A stretch of DNA of 5,348 nucleotides from an uncultured Bacillota bacterium (GTDB lineage Bacteria > Bacillota > Clostridia > Peptostreptococcales > Anaerovoracaceae). The stretch's first letter is position 1; each line of letters opens with the position of its first letter. Made by a program: the position numbers and the translations under genes. Positions 1 through 4,375 of the stretch are shown here, one piece after another. The notes beneath the pieces are model-generated. The model searched no databases, was not told where the DNA came from, and saw only the letters and a list, made by a program, of their open reading frames with translations. The DNA lies in NCBI GenBank assembly GCA_946631075.1, contig CAMOZS010000125.1, positions 1-5,348 of the forward strand, written 5' to 3'.

Positions 1-257
1 TTCGCCTTAGTCTCCTCACCTGTATCGCCGCTCTCCTGCTCGACCTGAGCGGTCTGATCATCCGCCGGCGCCGGATCGTCGCCGCCTCCGGCCGCGCCTC
101 CGATGATGCCGATGACCACGAGGATGGCCAGAATGATGAACCAGGGCCTCTTATAGATCGGTTTCTTGTTCTTCGCGCCGCAGCTTGGACAGGTCTTTGC
201 TGATTTCGCGATCTGAGCTCCGCAGGATCTGCAGATGGTCATGGTTTCCTTCGCCAT
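1..257 (-). CDS. Zinc-ribbon, single-TM membrane protein (5' part, runs off left edge)
   Basis: The first 85 residues are visible and the reading frame is still open at the window edge. Two CxxC knuckles (Cys9/Cys12 and Cys23/Cys26, each followed by Gly) form a short zinc ribbon at the N-terminus. A basic stretch (residues 29-37, KNKKPIYKR) leads into one hydrophobic helix at about 39-56, then a Gly-rich turn and an acidic, Gln/Glu/Asp-rich linker. By the positive-inside rule the ribbon should be cytoplasmic and the missing C-terminal part outside the membrane. Many Firmicutes proteins with this layout carry an extracellular DUF4352/DUF5067-like domain, but that part is not in the window, so no function is assigned. 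The ATG at 255-257 is chosen because an AAGGGGG Shine-Dalgarno (minus strand, 267-273) lies 9 nt upstream. A second ATG six codons in has no better site. Confidence 0.85.
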   Translation of the reverse strand, partial: MAKETMTICRSCGAQIAKSAKTCPSCGAKNKKPIYKRPWFIILAILVVIGIIGGAAGGGDDPAPADDQTAQVEQESGDTGEETKA

Positions 258-302
258 AGTAGACAACCCCCTTCTGTGTTCTGAGTAGTTCCGATACCTT
301 TA

Positions 303-308
303 ATTATA
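303..308 (-). promoter_or_regulatory. Likely -10 element of the zinc-ribbon protein gene
   Basis: A perfect TATAAT is read on the minus strand about 46 bases upstream of the ATG at 257. Transcription would begin near 296 and give a leader of roughly 40 nt that includes the ribosome site. No good -35 box is seen at normal spacing. The position where one would lie falls in the stem of the preceding terminator. Confidence 0.45.
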
Positions 309-319
309 GGAAGCCGCGC

Positions 320-348
320 AAAAAAGGGGCGTGCTGTCAGCACACCCC
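320..348 (-). terminator. Rho-independent terminator of the HTH gene
   Basis: Read on the minus strand, GGGGTGTGC pairs with GCACGCCCC (one G-T pair) around a five-base loop TGACA, and six T's follow at once. It starts 32 bases past the stop codon of the HTH gene and ends just before the promoter of the zinc-ribbon gene, so it separates the two minus-strand transcription units. Confidence 0.9.
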
Positions 349-380
349 GTCCCTATCGAACGCGTATAATATAGAAAGAT

Positions 381-818
381 TCAGATGTCCAGCGGGTCCA
401 GACCGTATTCGTCCAGCAGGAGGTTGATGATCAGGATCTCCTGAAGCCCGCCGTTGATGGCGATGGCAATCCGCACGTCCCGCTCATCTCTGGGGTAGAG
501 GGGCCGGACCCCCGCGATCTCCAGGGCGTGCTGGGTCTGCCGGTAGGTCATCTCGGAGGCGATGCAGAGAGCCAGGATCTTGTCCCGGCCGGGATTGGTC
601 CTGCTTCCGCTCAGGATGTTGTAGGCGTAATTCTTGCTGATCCCGCTTCGCCGGACGACCTCCGCCTTGGAGAGTCCCCGCTCCTCCATCTGATCCTGCA
701 GAAGGCCACAGAAAGTCTGCTCCTCAGAGGAATGTGAGGAGATGAAAGAGTCCGCGTCGGATTGTTTATTGAGTTGTTCAAGCCTGCGGGAGAGGCTTCG
801 TGTCGTATCTTTGTCCAT
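381..818 (-). CDS. XRE-like helix-turn-helix DNA-binding protein, partner of the adjacent kinase
   Basis: This is a 145-residue soluble protein with no membrane segment. Residues 1-35 are polar and probably flexible. Residues about 36-100 form a lambda-repressor-like helix bundle: FCGLLQDQMEERGLSKAEVV, then the probable recognition helix in SGISKNYAYNILSGSR (about 58-73). The C-terminal part (about 101-145: AGVRPLYPRDERD, then a helical end) matches what I recall of small clostridial HTH proteins found beside serine/threonine kinases, as here. Its likely role is transcriptional control of this pair or of other genes, possibly tuned by the kinase; that is inference. The start is ambiguous: a TTG at 831-833 would add five residues, and neither start has a visible Shine-Dalgarno. 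The ATG at 816-818 is preferred because the predicted transcription start falls on it. A strong terminator follows the stop codon. Confidence 0.82.
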   Translation of the reverse strand: MDKDTTRSLSRRLEQLNKQSDADSFISSHSSEEQTFCGLLQDQMEERGLSKAEVVRRSGISKNYAYNILSGSRTNPGRDKILALCIASEMTYRQTQHALEIAGVRPLYPRDERDVRIAIAINGGLQEILIINLLLDEYGLDPLDI

Positions 819-824
819 GGGCTT

Positions 825-853
825 ATGATACAATAGAATGGAATCAAAGACAA
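825..853 (-). promoter_or_regulatory. Promoter of the HTH gene (TTGTCT-17-TATCAT)
   Basis: On the minus strand, a -35-like TTGTCT (848-853, 4/6 match) and a -10-like TATCAT (825-830, 5/6) are separated by exactly 17 bp. The expected +1 is base 818, which is the A of the preferred ATG, so the mRNA would be leaderless. The -10 shares bases 829-830 with the opposing kinase promoter. Confidence 0.5.
826..834 (+). promoter_or_regulatory. Extended -10 promoter of the kinase gene
   Basis: TG-A-TACAAT is an extended -10 (TG at 826-827, hexamer 829-834 with a 5/6 match). No convincing -35 lies 17 bp upstream, which is tolerable for an extended -10. Transcription would start near 841, giving a leader of about 28 nt before the ATG at 869. 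It overlaps the -10 of the divergent HTH gene, so polymerase should not be able to open both at once. Confidence 0.5.
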
Positions 854-868
854 CGAAAAGAGGAGAAA

Positions 869-2032
869 ATGAAACCGGAAGAAGAACTGGCCCTATCCTT
901 TTATCGGACCATATCCGTCATTGACGAGAAGCGGGGGATAGAACTGACTGAACATATCGAGACCCACCGGCTCTTTCTGAAGAAAAGGCTGGGAAGATAC
1001 AATCTGTCTGTCTTTCAGGCTCTGAAGGACGGGAACTTCCCCGGCATCCCGCGGATCGAGTTCATGGTTGAGGATGGGGAGACCCTCATTCTGATCGAAG
1101 AGTTCATCAACGGGGAGAATCTGGAGCAAAGGCTGGAGAAAGGCTGTCTGACCGAAGAGGAGACAGCCGGGATCATCGAACAGCTTTGCCGGATCCTCCG
1201 GCCTTTGCATGACCATGATCCCAGGATCATCCACAGGGACATCAAGCCCTCCAACCTGATCCTGTATAAGGACCAGCTGTGGCTGATCGACTTTGACGCG
1301 GCCCGGGAGGTCCTGCCGGGCCGGGGCAGGGATACGGTCCTGATCGGAACAGAGGATTACGCCGCGCCGGAGCAGTTCGGTTTTTCCCAGTCCACGGAGA
1401 GGACGGACATCTATGCGATCGGCGTGGTCATGAACCGGCTGCTGACGGGAGCATTTCCTCAAGAGAAGCTGGCCGGAGGCAGGCTGGGGCCGGTCATCCG
1501 CAGGTGCACCGGGATCGATCCGGAAAGCCGCTACCGGAACGTGGAGGAGCTTGCCGGGGACATCCGGAGGAGGATGATCGGGGCAGGGACAGACCCGGAT
1601 CCGGGAGCACGCGAGGAGCTCGGTGCGGCTGAAGGGCTGAGAGCACGGAAAGGCTCGGGACAAGGGGCGCGGAGCCACCCTGGCCCGGGAGCACTGTTGA
1701 GAGAGATCCCCGGATTCCGAAGCGACAAGACCGGCCGGAAGATCCTGGTCGGCATCGGCTACCTGCTGATCCTTATGACCATCCTGTCGCTGGAGATCAA
1801 GTCCGGAAACGGACTGCCTGCCGGCCCCGCGGAGTCGGTCTGCAGCAAGCTGGCCGCCCTGGTGATCATCTTCGGGATGATCTTTTACGCGGGAAACTTT
1901 CTGGGCTTTCGTGATGTCTTCCCATTCGCCAGCTGCGGCAGGATCCCGCTGGAGATCTTCCGGATCCTTCTTGGAGCCACCATCATTTTCATTGTGCCCT
2001 TTCTTGCCCTTGCCCTACTTTTTCCGAACTGA
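869..2032 (+). CDS. Membrane-anchored serine/threonine protein kinase
   Basis: This 387-residue protein has a Hanks-type kinase domain at about 10-235. Visible motifs are the probable ATP-anchoring lysine in LFLKKRL (Lys38 or Lys39), hinge-like LILIEEFINGENL, catalytic loop HRDIKPSN (122-129; Asp124, Lys126, Asn129), metal-binding DFD (141-143, in place of DFG), GTEDYAAPEQ (160-169) and Asp180 in RTDIYAIGV. No glycine-rich loop of standard form is seen; that is my recollection of this clostridial family too. A polar Gly/Pro/Arg-rich linker (about 236-285) leads to three hydrophobic helices (about 291-310, 326-345, 362-384) and a very short tail, so there is no extracellular sensor or PASTA domain. 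The kinase should be cytoplasmic and tethered to the membrane. The ATG at 869 has AGAGGAG just upstream; an in-frame GTG at 800 would run through the promoter and the start of the HTH gene. The substrate is unknown; the divergent HTH protein is a candidate. Confidence 0.88.
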   Translation: MKPEEELALSFYRTISVIDEKRGIELTEHIETHRLFLKKRLGRYNLSVFQALKDGNFPGIPRIEFMVEDGETLILIEEFINGENLEQRLEKGCLTEEETAGIIEQLCRILRPLHDHDPRIIHRDIKPSNLILYKDQLWLIDFDAAREVLPGRGRDTVLIGTEDYAAPEQFGFSQSTERTDIYAIGVVMNRLLTGAFPQEKLAGGRLGPVIRRCTGIDPESRYRNVEELAGDIRRRMIGAGTDPDPGAREELGAAEGLRARKGSGQGARSHPGPGALLREIPGFRSDKTGRKILVGIGYLLILMTILSLEIKSGNGLPAGPAESVCSKLAALVIIFGMIFYAGNFLGFRDVFPFASCGRIPLEIFRILLGATIIFIVPFLALALLFPN

Positions 2033-2984
2033 ATCCGGGAAGATTCACATTTGGTAGGACGATCCCGGTAAGGATGAGGACCGCTCCCCAGATGCCGGCG
2101 GCACCGAAGTTCTCGCCAAGAAGAAGCCGGCCGAGGACAGCCGTGGTCAGGGGATTGAGGGCGCAGATGATGCCGGTGGTCTCCGAAGAGAGAGGCTTCT
2201 GGGCGACCGGCTGCATGGTGAAGCCGAAGGCCGTGCAGACCAGGGCGAGACCGGCCAGGGCCAGCCACTGCCCGCCTGTCTCAGGCAGATGAGGAGTCTC
2301 AAATACAAAAGAAGCGATAAGTCCCATGAGACCCATGAACCCGACGTAAAGAATGCCGAGGGTCATGGGTTCGTGTTTTTTTGAGAGCCGGTCCGTGATG
2401 ATGATGGCTGCCGCGTACATGAGAGCGGCGATCATGCAGAGGATCTCGCCCGGTCCGATCCCCGGGAGCACGGAATGGCCGGCCCCTGAGAGCGTGGATG
2501 CTCCACCCTCTGGGAGCACCGGCTGGCCGCTGCCCCGGAGCACGATCAGGCCGATGCCGACGAAGGTGATGGCGGTGCTGAAGGCGATGACCGGCCGGGG
2601 GAAGCGGCGGAGCAGGAGAGCCTCCAGGACAGGTACGATCACGATGGCGCTGTTCTCCAGAAAGGAACAGGTGGAGGCGGGCGTATACTGGAGTCCGATC
2701 AGTTCCGCAGCCATGCATAGGAAATAGGTCCCTCCCAGCAGAAAGGCGGCGGGCAGGATCCCCGGGTCCTTTCGGATGACCGAAAGCGTTTCCCGGAAGA
2801 AGAGGAGGAAGAGGATGAGAAAGGCCAGCAGGAAGCGCAGGCCCAGAAGACACAGGGGCTGCATGCTGTCCAGCAGGGCTTTGGACATGAGAAAGGATGA
2901 CCCTCTGGCCATGGTCAGCCCGGCCATGAGCAGGCAGGCGGACCGGACCGATAACTGAAAATGGTTTTCCCTGATGCGGAGCAT
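1989..2984 (-). CDS. EamA/DMT-family transporter (ten TM helices)
   Basis: This 331-residue integral membrane protein has the two-times-five-helix plan of the drug/metabolite transporter superfamily. Hydrophobic segments lie at about 17-35, 43-63, 75-95, 103-124, 131-149, 180-197, 208-228, 239-257, 268-287 and 295-312. EamA-type signatures include GLQYTPAS before helix 4, the VPVLEALLLRRFPRP turn, and NPLTTAVLGRLLLGE near the C-terminus. Such proteins export or import small metabolites by secondary transport; the substrate cannot be read from sequence. The linker between the two halves (about 148-179) is long and consists of two imperfect copies of a 16-residue unit. The ATG at 2984 has a strong AGGAGG (minus strand, 2992-2997) 7 nt upstream. 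The gene is divergent from a LysR-type regulator, its probable controller, and its last 44 bp overlap the 3' end of the kinase gene on the other strand. Confidence 0.92.
   Translation of the reverse strand: MLRIRENHFQLSVRSACLLMAGLTMARGSSFLMSKALLDSMQPLCLLGLRFLLAFLILFLLFFRETLSVIRKDPGILPAAFLLGGTYFLCMAAELIGLQYTPASTCSFLENSAIVIVPVLEALLLRRFPRPVIAFSTAITFVGIGLIVLRGSGQPVLPEGGASTLSGAGHSVLPGIGPGEILCMIAALMYAAAIIITDRLSKKHEPMTLGILYVGFMGLMGLIASFVFETPHLPETGGQWLALAGLALVCTAFGFTMQPVAQKPLSSETTGIICALNPLTTAVLGRLLLGENFGAAGIWGAVLILTGIVLPNVNLPGFSSEKVGQGQERAQ
2448..2543 (-). repeat. Imperfect 48-bp tandem duplication in the transporter linker
   Basis: Bases 2448-2543 consist of two adjacent 48-bp units. On the plus strand GGGAGCAC occurs at 2464 and again at 2512, and TGGCC at 2476 and 2524, all offset by exactly 48. 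The encoded 16-residue units (transporter residues 148-163 and 164-179) share the pattern xLxGxGxxVLPxxGxx. The duplication keeps frame and lengthens only the loop between helices 5 and 6. Confidence 0.65.
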
Positions 2985-3021
2985 ATGGTTTCCTCCTCCG
3001 AGACTTGTAAGATCACTGTTC

Positions 3022-3051
3022 TTGACATCAGTATAGCGGCTGGTATATATT
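3022..3051 (+). promoter_or_regulatory. Upstream promoter P1 of the LysR gene
   Basis: A perfect TTGACA (3022-3027) is followed by overlapping -10 candidates: TATATT (3046-3051, 18-bp spacer, 5/6), or TATATA (3044-3049, 16-bp spacer) preceded by an extended TG. The start would be near 3056-3058, leaving a leader of about 77 nt. It faces and interleaves with the transporter promoter. Confidence 0.6.
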
Positions 3052-3058
3052 GAGTAAA
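3030..3058 (-). promoter_or_regulatory. Promoter of the transporter gene (TTTACT-17-TATACT)
   Basis: On the minus strand, TTTACT (3053-3058, 4/6) and TATACT (3030-3035, 5/6) are separated by 17 bp. The predicted +1 is 3023, with a leader of about 39 nt carrying the AGGAGG site. The -10 lies inside the spacer of the opposing LysR-gene promoter, so the two are mutually obstructive. Confidence 0.6.
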
Positions 3059-3079
3059 ACGAAAATAAATCAAGGCATC

Positions 3080-3096
3080 ATTGACAAGTAAGCAAT
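3080..3096. promoter_or_regulatory. LysR-box-like dyad (ATTG-N9-CAAT, T-N11-A)
   Basis: The inverted repeat ATTG (3080-3083) and CAAT (3093-3096) contains the T-N11-A core (T3082, A3094) typical of LysR-type regulator sites. Its centre, 3088, is at -65 relative to the predicted transporter transcription start (3023), which is the classic position of the primary LysR recognition site. A weaker dyad, TTGA-N16-TCAA (3050-3073), overlaps the transporter -35 and could be the secondary site. Confidence 0.5.
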
Positions 3097-3110
3097 AAAG
3101 AAGACCTAAT
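3081..3110 (+). promoter_or_regulatory. Possible second promoter P2 of the LysR gene
   Basis: A second perfect TTGACA (3081-3086) has CCTAAT (3105-3110, 4/6) at an 18-bp spacing. The start would be near 3117, only 18 nt before the ATG. Its -35 lies inside the LysR-box-like dyad, so binding of the regulator there would block it; this would be a simple route to autorepression. Confidence 0.35.
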
Positions 3111-3134
3111 GAAAAAGAGCCTTCGGGCGGGAAA

Positions 3135-4052
3135 ATGGAAAAGTATATGGATACAGAACGTGTGCGGGCGCTCCTGTGCGCCATCGAGGAGGGGAGCCTG
3201 ACGGCCGTCTCCGAAAAACTGGGATATACCGCTTCCGGCATCAGCCGGATGATGGCGGCTTTGGAAGAAGAAACGGGTTTTCCCCTTCTGATCCGCAGCC
3301 GGACCGGGGTCACTCCTACAGAGGAATGCCTCCAGCTTTTGCCCGTCATGCAGGACCTGGTCCGGGCGGGGGACCGCTACCATCAGCTGTCCGGGGAGAT
3401 CGCCGGCCTGTCCCGGGGGAGGATCCGGATCGGGACGTCATATTACGCCTATTACGACTGGTTCGCCCGGCTGATCGCGGGCTTCGGGAGGGCCTATCCG
3501 GGGATCCGGGTGGAGATCGCCGAAGGGACCAGCACGGAGCTTCTTCAGGCCATGCAAAATCTGGACCTGGACCTGTGCATCATCAGCGAGCGAAAGGGGG
3601 CGGCCGACTGGATCCCCCTGACGGAGGATGAGCTGCTGGCCTGCCTTCCCGCCGGCCATCCGCGGGCAGAAGCAGTCAGCCGCGGATCCGGGAACGAAGA
3701 CTCCACAGACCGGGCCGCCCGCTTCCCGGTGACCGCTTTCGCGGAGGAGGATTTCATCGAACTCTACCCCGGAAAGGAAACAGACAATTCCCGGATGTTC
3801 AGGCGCTGCGGCGTCCGGCCCCGGGTCCGCTACTCGACTTCGGACAACTATGCGGCCTATGCCATGGTGGCCGCGGGACTAGGCATCACCTGCACCAACG
3901 CCATCATCGGGGAAGCCTTTACGGAAGGCGTGGTCTACCTGCCTTTGGATCCCCCGCAGAAAGTGGAGATCGGCCTTGCCCTGCCCGCGGCAAAGGACAT
4001 GTCTCCGGCCGCCCGCCGCTTCGCCGAGTATGCCAGAGACCGTTTTCGGTAA
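3135..4052 (+). CDS. LysR-type transcriptional regulator
   Basis: At 305 residues this is the usual length for the family. The N-terminal winged HTH covers about residues 6-65: AIEEGSLTAVSEKLGYTASG, recognition helix SGISRMMAALEEETG, then wing PLLIRSRTGVTPTEE. A linker helix (about 66-93) is followed by the periplasmic-binding-protein-like effector domain (about 95-300), which opens with GRIRIGTSYYAYYDWFARLI and has the internal VEIAEGTSTELLQAMQNLDL and TSDNYAAYAMVAAGLGIT segments. The wing has Glu where many relatives have Gly (LTxxG). A charged, low-complexity stretch (about 181-196) sits between strands of the effector domain. The effector is unknown. The divergent EamA transporter gene is the probable target. 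The ATG at 3135 is taken; only a weak GGCGGG precedes it, and the ATG at 3147 (MDTERV) is a reasonable alternative that matches the usual start of the family. Confidence 0.93.
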   Translation: MEKYMDTERVRALLCAIEEGSLTAVSEKLGYTASGISRMMAALEEETGFPLLIRSRTGVTPTEECLQLLPVMQDLVRAGDRYHQLSGEIAGLSRGRIRIGTSYYAYYDWFARLIAGFGRAYPGIRVEIAEGTSTELLQAMQNLDLDLCIISERKGAADWIPLTEDELLACLPAGHPRAEAVSRGSGNEDSTDRAARFPVTAFAEEDFIELYPGKETDNSRMFRRCGVRPRVRYSTSDNYAAYAMVAAGLGITCTNAIIGEAFTEGVVYLPLDPPQKVEIGLALPAAKDMSPAARRFAEYARDRFR

Positions 4053-4066
4053 ATTTTGTGCTGAAT

Positions 4067-4096
4067 CCCGTACAACCGTGGTTGTGTTGGGTTTTT
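4067..4096 (+). terminator. Rho-independent terminator of the LysR gene
   Basis: CCC (4067-4069) pairs with GGG (4089-4091), and ACAAC (4072-4076) with GTTGT (4081-4085), around a CGTG loop, with a small asymmetric internal bulge. TTTTT follows at 4092-4096. It begins 14 bases after the LysR stop codon. Its 3' arm also contains the probable -35 of the next gene. Confidence 0.65.
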
Positions 4097-4110
4097 CAAG
4101 GGGGTATAAT
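4082..4110 (+). promoter_or_regulatory. Promoter of the FTR-like gene
   Basis: TTGTGT (4082-4087, 3/6) and a perfect TATAAT (4105-4110) are 17 bp apart. The predicted start is 4117, giving a 48-nt, purine-rich, unstructured leader. A second TATAAT at 4119-4124 has no matching -35. Confidence 0.55.
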
Positions 4111-4143
4111 TCCTTATATATAATAACGTAAGAAAATAGTTAA

Positions 4144-4161
4144 GGGGAAGAGAGGGGAAGA
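4144..4161 (+). promoter_or_regulatory. Duplicated Shine-Dalgarno region of the FTR-like gene
   Basis: GGGGAAGA occurs twice, at 4144-4151 and 4154-4161. The second copy gives GAGGGG (4152-4157), 7 nt before the ATG at 4165, and fixes that start. The first copy is too far away to serve directly but could act as a standby site. Confidence 0.5.
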
Positions 4162-4164
4162 CTT

Positions 4165-4362
4165 ATGAAGATCACATTCAATGAAGACCAGAAGATCGTG
4201 AACGCGATCCGCGAGGGACTGAAGAAGAAGGACGGCTATTGTCCATGCCGTCTGCAGAAGACCGAGGAGAATATCTGCATGTGTCAGGAATTCCGGGACC
4301 AGATCGCGGATCCGGACTTCGAAGGCTATTGCCACTGCAGACTGTACTACAAAGCGAAATAG
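4165..4362 (+). CDS. Small ferredoxin:thioredoxin reductase catalytic-like protein
   Basis: This 65-residue soluble protein has three Cys-x-Cys pairs: C26-P-C28 (GYCPCRL), C38-M-C40 (ICMCQEF) and C56-H-C58 (YCHCRLYY). The order CPC...CxC...CHC-x-LY is the signature of the ferredoxin:thioredoxin reductase catalytic subunit, in which four cysteines hold a 4Fe-4S cluster and two form the redox-active disulfide. Here the gaps are 9 and 15 residues, whereas the plant/cyanobacterial enzyme has 16 and 8. Short clostridial relatives with a 9-residue first gap are familiar to me; the second gap here seems long. Function is inferred as cluster-assisted dithiol/disulfide exchange in the cytoplasm of an anaerobe. 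No FTR variable subunit, thioredoxin or flavin reductase gene is nearby, so the redox partner is unknown. The start is set by GAGGGG 7 nt upstream. The remains of a secreted-protein gene begin 14 bases after the stop codon. Confidence 0.85.
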   Translation: MKITFNEDQKIVNAIREGLKKKDGYCPCRLQKTEENICMCQEFRDQIADPDFEGYCHCRLYYKAK

Positions 4363-4375
4363 GAAGACTGGAAAG

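Noticed and set aside
365..372. Plus-strand TATAATAT as a promoter
   Set aside because: It is AT-rich sequence between the HTH stop codon and its terminator, with no -35 and no plus-strand gene downstream.
800..868. N-terminal extension of the kinase from a GTG at 800
   Set aside because: It would run through the promoter region and the start of the divergent HTH gene, it adds a sequence with no resemblance to kinase N-termini, and the ATG at 869 has its own purine-rich ribosome site.
893..1678. Long minus-strand open frame opposite the kinase gene
   Set aside because: It is an antisense shadow caused by GC-rich codon use: Pro/Arg/Asp-rich, no family resemblance, and the plus strand holds clear kinase motifs.
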